From assembly GCA_023300235.1 (NCBI GenBank), contig JALZWN010000143.1, forward strand, positions 1 through 59,421: a stretch of 59,421 nucleotides of DNA. The letters are read 5' to 3'. The translations under genes and the position numbers were made by a program. Positions 18,068 through 25,766 of this stretch are shown piece by piece. Position 1 is the stretch's first letter. Every line of letters starts with the position of its first letter. The notes beneath the pieces are model-generated. The model did no database searches. It saw only the letters and a list, made by a program, of their open reading frames with translations, and was not told where the DNA came from. Origin of the DNA: Mariniblastus sp. Lineage in GTDB: Bacteria; Planctomycetota; Planctomycetia; Pirellulales; Pirellulaceae.

Positions 18068-18807
18068 TAGTTATTCTCCCACTTAGTTTGTTCAACTAAA
18101 AAGGTCCCGTCTTCATGGTTGTAAGAAATGATTTTTGCGACATCACCTTTGGTAAGGCGGTGTCCCGCTGCGACTCTGATGTTTAAAGTTATTTCTGGTT
18201 CGTTGTCTGGTTTGACTTCCATTTGACCGAAACGTTCGGTGACTTTGTCCGTCTTAACTGTGCCCTTCAAGCCGACCATTTTTAAACGGCCGCGATCTTC
18301 AGGGGCTGATTTGCGTCCGATTGCCGCTGCTGGAATCACGACGACTCGTGCGACCAGCAGTGCCACGATGCAGTTGGGGACAAACCAAAGTAACGATAAG
18401 GCAAACGAACCCGTTGGATTAAAAAGTAAATTTAGCGTGACGTTTGAGATCCAAAATCCAAGCATCAGTGCGGTGCCGACGATGACGACCGGTACGTCAC
18501 TCATGTACAAGAACTCAACCAACGGCCGGAGTGGGCTGTTGCCGGCATTGGAGCTTCCTCCTCCGCCATCCAGCTCAATGTCCGCGCCGCCTGCATCCAA
18601 AACGCTACCGCCGGTATCAACTTCGACTTCAGGTGCGACATCCAAGTCGAGATCAATGTCAACGCCGGGATCGACATCGATATCGATATCAAGTGTGTCC
18701 ATGCCTACTACTCCGACGATCATCAACATCCAGTATGCGACAATGGCGGTCATTGCCAGCGTGGGGAAGACGTTGGCTTCGTTGAACAGTAGGTAGATGG
18801 TTTCCAT
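18067..18807 (-). CDS. YqiJ-like (NfeD-related) OB-fold membrane protein
   Basis: An inner-membrane partner of the flotillin. It has a hydrophobic segment near the N terminus (ALTMTAIVAYWMLMIVGVVG region) and two further membrane spans in the middle (VPVVIVGTALMLGFWISNV and SLLWFVPNCIVALLVARVVV). The C-terminal soluble beta domain of about 80 residues fits an OB fold. Between the first and second spans is a striking alternating Asp/Val/Ile/Leu stretch (DTLDIDIDVDPGVDIDLDLD), then a Gly/Ser-rich hinge. The ORF track starts at TTG 18822; I prefer ATG 18807 (METIYLLF), although neither has a clear ribosome site. The one-base TAATG overlap with the flotillin gene indicates an operon. Confidence 0.82.
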   Translation of the reverse strand: METIYLLFNEANVFPTLAMTAIVAYWMLMIVGVVGMDTLDIDIDVDPGVDIDLDLDVAPEVEVDTGGSVLDAGGADIELDGGGGSSNAGNSPLRPLVEFLYMSDVPVVIVGTALMLGFWISNVTLNLLFNPTGSFALSLLWFVPNCIVALLVARVVVIPAAAIGRKSAPEDRGRLKMVGLKGTVKTDKVTERFGQMEVKPDNEPEITLNIRVAAGHRLTKGDVAKIISYNHEDGTFLVEQTKWENN

Positions 18808-18822
18808 GTTGGCGGGTAACAA

Positions 18823-19198
18823 TTGGGCGGCGGAAGGTTGTGTTATTTCACCAGGTGACCGAACGTTAGACCAAGGCTAATTGGCGCCAGTAAAACGCGG
18901 GGGCGGAGTGGCAGGCCCCAAGGGGCGTTTATGTCGGTCCGGTTCCCCTTTTAACGGTTGTTTTAATTGTTATTGTAAACGCAGAACTCCGGTTCGCTGT
19001 CGGGCAAAAGTGTGAAATCGTAAGTTCGCCTCTAGTTCGTCGTCGATCCCAGAATATTGCCGAAAAAGCCAGCGAATCTGTTTAGGTGTCGCTGGGCGTT
19101 AAAAGTTAAGGCCAAATCGCGTCGAAGCCGCTGCAAAGAACTGGTTTGGCGATTGACACTCGAAGCCGCCAATCGACAATAACCGCTCGAAATTTCAT
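18823..19198. other. Divergent intergenic region, YqiJ-like operon versus aspartate kinase
   Basis: This gap of about 376 bases must carry promoters for both directions. An inverted repeat CCAGCGA/TCGCTGG (19069-19095, 13-base loop) and a second CGATTG/CAATCG pair (about 19151-19177) lie in the leader of the aspartate kinase gene. A short GCCCC-AA-GGGGC palindrome is at about 18918. No classical lysine riboswitch architecture could be recognised. No gene seen. Confidence 0.5.
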
Positions 19199-19225
19199 AT
19201 GTCGATTAACCGAGCAAACAGCAGC

Positions 19226-21004
19226 ATGCCTCTTGTCGTTCAAAAATTTGGCGGAACCAGTGTCGCCGATAGTCAAAAAATTCTCGCCGCCGCTCGCAAA
19301 GCCGTTCGGGCTCAGCAACGCGGTAATCAAGTCGTGGTCGTCGTCAGTGCGATGGGCAAAAACACTGACACGCTGATTGGACTTGCAAACGAAATTAACG
19401 AACGTCCACCGGCTCGGGAGATGGACATGTTATTGTCGACTGGCGAACAGGTCAGTGTCGCGTTGATGGCGATGGCGATCGATTCGTTGGGGGCCAAAGG
19501 AGTTAGCTTGACTGGAGGCCAGATTGGCATCAAAACTGATAGCTCGCACACGAAAGCTCGAATCAATTCGATTTCCACCGAACGTGTCAAAGCGTTGTTG
19601 GACGATGGCAACATCGTGATCGCCGCGGGCTTTCAAGGCGTCGATGACAACCTGAACATTACCACGCTTGGCCGCGGCGGCAGCGATACGACGGCTGTGG
19701 CGTTGGCGGCGGTGTTGGGCGCGGATCAATGTGAAATCTACACCGACGTCGATGGCGTTTACACGACCGACCCGCGCGTGTTGCCGGAAGCTTGCTTGGT
19801 TCGTCAAGTCGGCTACGACGAGATGTTGGAGTTGGCTTCGTTGGGGGCTGGCGTGTTGCATAGTCGGTCGGTGGAGTTTGGCAAAAAGTTCAACGTGCCG
19901 ATCCACGTACGAAGTAGTTTGAGCGACGTGCCGGGGTCATTGATCGTCGACGATGCCGAAACCGCCGGGATGGTGGTTAGCGGCGCAGCGTTGACGAAGG
20001 ACGAAGCGATGTTGTCGATCGTGAACGTGCCGGATGTGCCGGGAGCGATTCACAAAATCTTCGCGCCAATAGCGGACAAGAAAATCACGGTTGATATGAT
20101 CGTGCAAAACGCTTCTGCCAACGGCGAAAGCACCACGATCAGTTTCACGATCCCAAAAGACGAGATCGATGACGCGAAAGAAGCCGTGGCCGGTGCCCTT
20201 GAGGAGCTTGGTTGCGAGCTAATGCCGGTCAACGATAACGTCTCGAAAGTTTCTGTCGTGGGGATGGGGATGGCCGAAAAGAGTGGCGTGGCGAATCGGA
20301 TGTTCCGTAGGCTGGCTGAAGGTGGCGTGAACATGAACATTATCACGACCAGTGAGATTAAGGTTTCCGCGTTGGTCAGTCGCGAGGTGGCTCGGGACGC
20401 TTTGAGGATCGTCCACTCGGAATTTGATTTGGACAAAATCGAACCGACGCCGGGTACGGAGGAAGTCAAAGAGCGAACTGCGTTGAGCCCCGAGGAAGTG
20501 ATCGAGCGGTTGCGGGGTTTGGGGATGGAAGACTTGACGATTGATGAGATCACTTTGGATGACACTCAGTCATTGGTGATTTTGACCAAGGTCCCCAACA
20601 AGCCAGGCGTGGCGGCTGAGTTGTTTGATCAAGTCGCCGCAGCGGGTGTGTTTGTTGATATGATTGTGCAGAGCCATGCCAGCGATGATGTGGCGGACAT
20701 TGCGTTTACGGTCGGACGCGACGATTTCGATCGCGCGGTGGCCAAGACGCAGGCGGTTTCCGATCAGTTTGGTTGCGAAGGGGTTTCTTCGAAGCGTGAA
20801 ATCGCGAAACTGTCGGTTTCGGGTGTGGGCTTGCGAAGTCATACTGGCGTGGCGATCGGAATGTTCGAGGCACTTGGTAGCGCCGGAATTAACTTGGACG
20901 CGATCAACACCAGTGAAGTGCGGGTGAATGTGATCGTTGACGGTTCGGCTGGTAAAGCAGCTGAAAAAGCATTGAAACAACAGTTTGCAAGTTCGTTGCG
21001 GTAA
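19226..21004 (+). CDS. lysC: Aspartate kinase with four ACT domains
   Basis: Catalyses phosphorylation of aspartate, the first step to lysine, threonine and methionine. The kinase domain (residues 1-250) shows the family start MPLVVQKFGGTSV, the GFQGVDDNLNITTLGRGGSDTTAVAL substrate/ATP segment and YTDVDGVYTTDPR. Four ACT domains follow, at about residues 262, 342, 450 and 529 (for example NVPDVPGAIHKIF and KVPNKPGVAAELF). The doubled regulatory half is known from cyanobacterial and planctomycete enzymes and implies end-product feedback control. The ORF track starts nine codons upstream at 19199. I prefer ATG 19226 because it matches the conserved N terminus; neither start has a good ribosome site. 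The gene is divergent from the flotillin operon. Confidence 0.95.
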   Translation: MPLVVQKFGGTSVADSQKILAAARKAVRAQQRGNQVVVVVSAMGKNTDTLIGLANEINERPPAREMDMLLSTGEQVSVALMAMAIDSLGAKGVSLTGGQIGIKTDSSHTKARINSISTERVKALLDDGNIVIAAGFQGVDDNLNITTLGRGGSDTTAVALAAVLGADQCEIYTDVDGVYTTDPRVLPEACLVRQVGYDEMLELASLGAGVLHSRSVEFGKKFNVPIHVRSSLSDVPGSLIVDDAETAGMVVSGAALTKDEAMLSIVNVPDVPGAIHKIFAPIADKKITVDMIVQNASANGESTTISFTIPKDEIDDAKEAVAGALEELGCELMPVNDNVSKVSVVGMGMAEKSGVANRMFRRLAEGGVNMNIITTSEIKVSALVSREVARDALRIVHSEFDLDKIEPTPGTEEVKERTALSPEEVIERLRGLGMEDLTIDEITLDDTQSLVILTKVPNKPGVAAELFDQVAAAGVFVDMIVQSHASDDVADIAFTVGRDDFDRAVAKTQAVSDQFGCEGVSSKREIAKLSVSGVGLRSHTGVAIGMFEALGSAGINLDAINTSEVRVNVIVDGSAGKAAEKALKQQFASSLR

Positions 21005-21101
21005 CGATTGCTGATCACTTCTAAGATTGCTGATCAATTCTACGATCGGTCACACGTTAGGTTCGTTCAGCTTGCGTTGAACGCTAAAGGATTAAAGCTC
21101 G

Positions 21102-21752
21102 ATGGACTCTTTGCACTTTTGTGTCGCGGTCGTGCCGCTGGCGGTTTACTTATTGATGATGGGGCTGCTGAATTTGCGCCGGCATCCGTTCGTGACCACG
21201 GGGGCTCGTGATGCGGCGACGTTGGGGATCGGAGTCGTTGGTTTTGTGATTGCCGGCCCGATGGAATTGTTTTTCCCTGAGGGGGCGGCCAGTCAGTTCG
21301 GGGCCTGGGTTTGGGTTTCGCTGATCGTATTTTACGGTTTGTGTGTGTCGCTGGTGGTGTTGCTGATGCGACCGAGGCTGGTGGTTTACAATGTGGCGTT
21401 GGAAGAATTGCGACCGGTTTTGAGCAAGATTGCGATGGAGTTGGATCCTAAGAGCCGGTGGATTGGTGATGCGTTGGTGATTCCAAGATTGAAGATTCAC
21501 ATGCATGTGGAAGCGGTTGAATTGCTGCGGAATGTGCAGATGCTGGCCGGCGGAAATCAACAGAGCATGGAAGGTTGGTTGCGGGTCGAGCGTGAGTTGA
21601 GGCAGCACATGGCCAAGGTGACGGTGGGGCCGAATGTCATGGGCGTTCCGTTTTTGATTGCGTCGGGCTTGTTGGCGGTTACGGCGGCGACCTATTTGAT
21701 TTTGGATGGTGAAGCGGTTCAGGTGGCGTGGGATAACTTCTTTCGTCGTTAA
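21102..21752 (+). CDS. Integral membrane protein of unknown function, 216 aa
   Basis: I do not recognise a characterised family. Residues 5-22 (VAVVPLAVYLLMMGLLN), about 42-58 and 67-90 (AWVWVSLIVFYGLCVSLVVLLM) are membrane spans, and 185-202 (FLIASGLLAVTAATYLIL) is a fourth. The soluble part between spans three and four (about residues 92-180) is amphipathic and carries EELRPVLSKIAMELDP and a Trp-Leu-Arg-Val-Glu-Arg-rich segment. It lies 97 bases after aspartate kinase on the same strand and before a bidirectional terminator, so it may be read with lysC. Function unknown. Confidence 0.8.
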   Translation: MDSLHFCVAVVPLAVYLLMMGLLNLRRHPFVTTGARDAATLGIGVVGFVIAGPMELFFPEGAASQFGAWVWVSLIVFYGLCVSLVVLLMRPRLVVYNVALEELRPVLSKIAMELDPKSRWIGDALVIPRLKIHMHVEAVELLRNVQMLAGGNQQSMEGWLRVERELRQHMAKVTVGPNVMGVPFLIASGLLAVTAATYLILDGEAVQVAWDNFFRR

Positions 21753-21800
21753 GTAGTGATGGCGGCGGCAGTGCCCTCGGCTGGTTGCTTCAGCGCATAA

Positions 21801-21830
21801 AAAACGACCGGGCGTGAGGCCGGCCGTTTT
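21801..21830. terminator. Bidirectional intrinsic terminator
   Basis: AAAACGACCGG and CCGGCCGTTTT form a stem with one mismatch around a GCGTGAGG loop. A-run and T-run flank it, so it can stop transcription from the membrane protein gene (plus) and from the convergent Cys-rich lipoprotein gene (minus). Confidence 0.75.
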
Positions 21831-21909
21831 CTTGATCAAGTTGATCTACACAAGATGTTTCTGAAGCACAGAGTTCTCGGGGGTAAAGAGTCTGTGCATT
21901 CGGTTAGGT

Positions 21910-22866
21910 TTAGTAACCAATCGTTGGTGGGTTTGGATCCAAGAAGTCGCGAGGAGCCCGAGTGGTGTAGTACGGGTAAGCGTACGTTGGGATCTGGCCA
22001 GCTGGTCCGGCTTGTCCGCCACCGTGAATCGTTGGATCGCGGTGTGGAATGGATCCTGCTCCGGGGCCTACGCCCAAAGCAGTTCTAGATGCTTGGAGGC
22101 GAGCGCGGCAGCTGCTGCAAAGACCACCCGGTCCGCCACAACCGCGTGTACCGCATCCGCCACTTTGGTGTGTTCGACTGCTGCGGCCAAAACTGAAGCC
22201 TCTTAGTAGACCGCGACGATCGTTGTGACTGGCAAGTTGAAGTCCGCTCCCTTGGGCTGCACCTTCGAAACCGTGTTCGACGCTGTCGCCCATCGAGAAT
22301 TCAACAGGTCCAGAAGCTGAGCAACCGCAATCGGTTCCCAGCATGGTTGGGGCTGGTGTGCCGCAACCGCAATCGCCAGCGGTGTCGATTTCAGCTGCAC
22401 CGTCGCAACCACCTGCACCGTCGCAACCACCTGCGCTTTTGCAGCCACAGCCACGACCAATGTTGCCGACGTTACTTTGCAAGCGACTTGCGACGCGATC
22501 AGCGAGTTGGGGTCGCTTGAGTTTGCATGTTCGGCATCCGCCGTTGCAGCCTTCTGCTTTGCAAGAAGGTCCTGCTTCACTCAAGCCTAGTCCTAGTCCT
22601 GTTTGTCCGCCGTAGTTTTTGTTGGCAAACGCGTTTGCACTACCGGAGTTGCCACAGTCGCCTGAGCAAGATTGGTCGCCACAGCTGCTCGTCTGGCCAC
22701 ATCCGCAACTGGATTCACCGCCTCCGGAGGAGCCTATGTTGCCTATGACGTTACCGCCGCCAAGGATGCCTTGGCCACAAGAGCCGCCGCAAGGGCTAGT
22801 GCTCGAGCAGCCCGCGAAGTTAAGGGCGAACAGGCATGCGCCCATAGCAAGCATAAGAGATCGCAT
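21910..22866 (-). CDS. Cys/Gly-rich lipoprotein, 318 aa, about 25 cysteines
   Basis: An exported lipoprotein: the N terminus MRSLMLAMGACLFALNFAGC has a hydrophobic core and ends in a lipobox-like FAGC. By hand count the protein holds 25 cysteines, mostly as CGC, CxxxC and GGCDGAGGCDGA repeats in a Gly/Ser background, in three clusters separated by cysteine-free stretches. The final 22 residues are Tyr/Pro-rich (YPYYTTRAPRDFLDPNPP). Similar Cys-rich surface proteins with a PRDF-NPP-type tail are common, as far as I know, in planctomycetes; their job is unknown. Disulfide cross-linking in the envelope or metal binding are the obvious options. The strong repeat content makes many shadow ORFs on the other strand. 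A perfect palindrome lies 97 bases upstream of the ATG. Confidence 0.82.
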   Translation of the reverse strand: MRSLMLAMGACLFALNFAGCSSTSPCGGSCGQGILGGGNVIGNIGSSGGGESSCGCGQTSSCGDQSCSGDCGNSGSANAFANKNYGGQTGLGLGLSEAGPSCKAEGCNGGCRTCKLKRPQLADRVASRLQSNVGNIGRGCGCKSAGGCDGAGGCDGAAEIDTAGDCGCGTPAPTMLGTDCGCSASGPVEFSMGDSVEHGFEGAAQGSGLQLASHNDRRGLLRGFSFGRSSRTHQSGGCGTRGCGGPGGLCSSCRARLQASRTALGVGPGAGSIPHRDPTIHGGGQAGPAGQIPTYAYPYYTTRAPRDFLDPNPPTIGY

Positions 22867-23221
22867 AGTTTCAAGTCCTTTTGAATACTGGGTCTGTTCC
22901 TCAAAGCCATCCTGGCTCTGTTGCGGAACATTATCTTGAGTGGCCGCATCAGGACGCTACGGTTGATTGCAATCAAAGAAACTCGGTTACGGGTGGCGAG
23001 TAAACTTTGAAGCGATCGCGGCTGATAGGCGATTGGCTTCTACGATTACGAAACGAACAAACACGTAGTTTGATCGGACGTACAAGCCTCATCGTCACTA
23101 CATCTAAGAGAATTGAGAAAATCCACAAAGTTGGGTGGAACCGCACGACCGTTCTAACACAATCAGTTTGCGTTAGGTGGTCTTGGTAGAATGTACGGGC
23201 GATTGGTCGATGGGTGAGGGT
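22867..23221. other. Intergenic region between Cys-rich lipoprotein gene and tyrS
   Basis: A 355-base region upstream of the lipoprotein gene and downstream of tyrS, both read on the minus strand. Apart from the 14-base palindrome listed separately I see no gene, terminator hairpin or repeat in it. Confidence 0.5.
22963..22976. promoter_or_regulatory. Perfect 14-bp palindrome, candidate operator
   Basis: TTGATTGCAATCAA is a perfect dyad 97 bases upstream of the Cys-rich lipoprotein ATG. Position and symmetry fit a dimeric regulator site; no regulator is identified. Confidence 0.35.
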
Positions 23222-24505
23222 CTAATCGGTAAACTTTAACACGGCGTACTTCTTTTTGCCGCTACGTAAAACGATCGTGGTTTCGCTGGCAAGATCGGCT
23301 GCTGTCAATCGATGGTTCAGGTTGTCGTTACGGCGATTGTTGACGTAGATCGAGCCTTGTTCGATCATCCGGCGAGCGTTGCCTTTACTATTTTGCAGGC
23401 CAGTTGCGACCAAGGCATCGATCAGCCCCAGCCCTTCTCCACCGAGTTGATCCATTGGGAAGCTGCTGTTGGGCACGTCCCCGAAAATTTGCATTAGGTC
23501 AGCGTCTTTGAGGTTCTCGATTTCAGCTCCGAAGAAAATCTCGGTCGCTCGCATCGCTTGATCCAAACCAGCTTGGCCGTGGATCAACAACGTGAGTTGC
23601 TCGGCCAGCTTCTTTTGGCTTTCACGTTGATGAGCGGCTGCTTCGCGAGCGGCGTCCAAGGCGGTGATTTCCTTGTGCGACAACTCGGTCAGGAATCGCA
23701 AGCACTTCGATACGTCCGCGTCGTCGACGTTGACCCAGTATTGGTAGAACTGGTACGGGCTGGTCCGTTCGGCGGACAACCAAATCGCACCGGATTCGGT
23801 TTTACCCATTTTGGCGCCGTCGGATTTGGTTAGCAACGGGCAAGTCATTCCGTATAGCTGTTGGCTGAGCATGCGTCGGCCAAGGTCGATGCCCGCGGTG
23901 ACGTTGCCCCATTGATCGCTGCCGCCAATTTGTAGTTCGCAGCCGAACTGTTTGTTTAAGTGAACAAAGTCGTAGGCTTGCAGCAGCATGTAGCTAAACT
24001 CGGTGTAGCTCAACCCCGCTTCGCTACCGAGGCGGCTCTTCACGCTGTCTTTGGTCAGCATCACACTGATCGGAAAGTTTTTGCCGACGTCGCGTAGAAA
24101 GTCGGTGTAAGAAAACTCTTTCATCCAATCGTTGTTGTTAACCAATACGGCCGATTGGTCGCCGCAGTCGAAGTCCAACACGTGTCGCATTTGAGCTTCG
24201 ATGCCGGCGATGTTGGCTTGGAGTGCTTCGGCGGACAGCAAATTCCGCTCGGCACTCTTGCCACTTGGATCGCCGATCATTCCGGTCGCTCCACCGACGA
24301 TCGCGATCGGGCGATGGCCTGCTTTTTGAAAGCGACGGAGCATCATCAGTGGCAGCAAACTGCCGACGTGCAAGCTGTCGGCGGTTGGGTCAAAGCCTGC
24401 GTACAGCGTTCGCGATCCAGATTCGAGCCATTGCGGCAGGTGATCGTCGGCGGTTGTTTGGTGGATCAGGCCTCGCCATTGGAGGTCGGAGAAAATATCA
24501 GGCAT
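23222..24505 (-). CDS. tyrS: Tyrosyl-tRNA synthetase
   Basis: Charges tRNA-Tyr in the cytoplasm. The 427-residue length matches TyrS. Visible class I signatures are the tyrosine/ATP pocket LYAGFDPTADSLHVGSLLPL (HIGH variant HVGS), GGATGMIGDPSGKS, the QIGGSDQWGNVTAGIDLGRR segment, and the KMSKS loop as KMGKT. The last 70 residues are an S4 RNA-binding domain (IYVNNRRNDNLNHRLTAADL). Start ATG at 24505. It is the last of three minus-strand genes after argS and a TPR gene, with gaps of 79 and 153 bases. No T-box leader is evident or expected in this phylum. Confidence 0.97.
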   Translation of the reverse strand: MPDIFSDLQWRGLIHQTTADDHLPQWLESGSRTLYAGFDPTADSLHVGSLLPLMMLRRFQKAGHRPIAIVGGATGMIGDPSGKSAERNLLSAEALQANIAGIEAQMRHVLDFDCGDQSAVLVNNNDWMKEFSYTDFLRDVGKNFPISVMLTKDSVKSRLGSEAGLSYTEFSYMLLQAYDFVHLNKQFGCELQIGGSDQWGNVTAGIDLGRRMLSQQLYGMTCPLLTKSDGAKMGKTESGAIWLSAERTSPYQFYQYWVNVDDADVSKCLRFLTELSHKEITALDAAREAAAHQRESQKKLAEQLTLLIHGQAGLDQAMRATEIFFGAEIENLKDADLMQIFGDVPNSSFPMDQLGGEGLGLIDALVATGLQNSKGNARRMIEQGSIYVNNRRNDNLNHRLTAADLASETTIVLRSGKKKYAVLKFTD

Positions 24506-24658
24506 TGCGATCAGTAGAAGAAAGACGTTAGGAACGGACGGGTTTGAAGGACCCAGAGCATAGTCGTGCGGTAAGAGTTCGGCAAATGGGAGGTTGGTCT
24601 TCTGCTGCTGGCGCTAGTTTTAGATTCCGGGAAACGCTTGTTGGCGGGGCGTTCATTG

Positions 24659-25687
24659 CTAGGGGATGTCTCGCATTGACATCGGCTGAGGGCGATCGCC
24701 ATTGGCAACGGATTCGATCAGGGCGTGCAAGTTTTGATTGACGTTGTCGTCGGGTTTGATTTTCAAAGCGGATTGGACCGATTTTTGAGCGGCCTCGATT
24801 CGCCCGGCCATGAGGTAGATGATTGACAGGTTTCCTAGTGTTTCGCAGTCATCGGGTTTGAGTGCGGCGGCTTTTTCACCGATTGCGACGGCTTCGTCGA
24901 ACTTGCCGAGTTCTAGACAAACGCCGCCAAGTTCGCGAGCGTAGCCTTCGACTTTGGGGTCGAGTTCGTTGCCTTTGACAAAGTGTTGGTAAGCGGCGCC
25001 GTACTGGCCCAATGCGATGTAGCCTTTACCGCAAAAGAACATCGCTTGAGCAAAGTCAGGATAGTCGGCGATCAACCGTTCAAGGTCGGCAACGGCTGAG
25101 TTGACGGCGTCGGCGTCGTCGCCGGTGACCGGTGGTTCGCCTGGGGTTTTGAAGTGCGGGCGGATGGCCTCACAAGCGGTTTGAAACAAAGCCTCTGGAG
25201 TTCGTGTGCGTCCGAGAAAAACTTCGTCGCCGCTCTGCTTGTCCAAGTAGATTTCGATGTTGCCTTCGACGCGTAGGAATTCTAAATCGTGCAAGTTCGT
25301 TTTGTCGCGAAACAGTAAACCCGATCCGATGGCGGGATCAAAGCCTTCGTGGGCGACGAGGTTTTCTGGATCCGATCCGGCTTTCCAAGCGACGATGGCC
25401 TTTTGGAAGTTGCCCAGTTCGAGCCACTCGCAGTAAGGGTAAATGTCGTGAGTGAACTCGTTGACCAATACCAAGTCGGGGTTGGGGCCGGTGGATCCAT
25501 TCAGGCCGACGGCTTCGAGTTTTTTAACAAACGCCATGGCGTCATCGTTGGACATGAACGAGCAACGCCAGATGTCGCCGTCGTTTAAGAACATGCGGTT
25601 GGGCGGCACGATGCGGTCGTCGTCCAAAAACGGCTGAACGAGCTCGCGTTTGGCGACGACGGAGAATCCTTCGATCGTGATGGACAT
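24659..25687 (-). CDS. TPR-repeat protein of unknown function
   Basis: A 342-residue cytoplasmic protein. Residues 1-165 form an unrecognised alpha/beta domain (MSITIEGFSVVAKRELVQPF onward, with a Trp/Phe-rich core). Residues about 185-335 hold three to four tetratricopeptide repeats, for example YGAAYQHFVKGNELDP, GKFDEAVAIGEKAAALKPDD and GRIEAAQKSVQSALKIKPDD. No signal peptide or membrane span. TPR arrays are protein-binding scaffolds; the partner is unknown. It lies between argS and tyrS on the same strand, so it may be cotranscribed with them. Confidence 0.82.
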   Translation of the reverse strand: MSITIEGFSVVAKRELVQPFLDDDRIVPPNRMFLNDGDIWRCSFMSNDDAMAFVKKLEAVGLNGSTGPNPDLVLVNEFTHDIYPYCEWLELGNFQKAIVAWKAGSDPENLVAHEGFDPAIGSGLLFRDKTNLHDLEFLRVEGNIEIYLDKQSGDEVFLGRTRTPEALFQTACEAIRPHFKTPGEPPVTGDDADAVNSAVADLERLIADYPDFAQAMFFCGKGYIALGQYGAAYQHFVKGNELDPKVEGYARELGGVCLELGKFDEAVAIGEKAAALKPDDCETLGNLSIIYLMAGRIEAAQKSVQSALKIKPDDNVNQNLHALIESVANGDRPQPMSMRDIP

Positions 25688-25766
25688 TCAAACTCTCGGA
25701 TTGAACGTGGGTAAGGTTGTCGCCGTCGAGCTGGAAGTCGAGGCGAGGCAAAGGTAAAAGCGAAGT

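Noticed and set aside
18915-18935. GCCCC-AA-GGGGC hairpin as a terminator
   Set aside because: Two-base loop, no T-run and no gene to end there.
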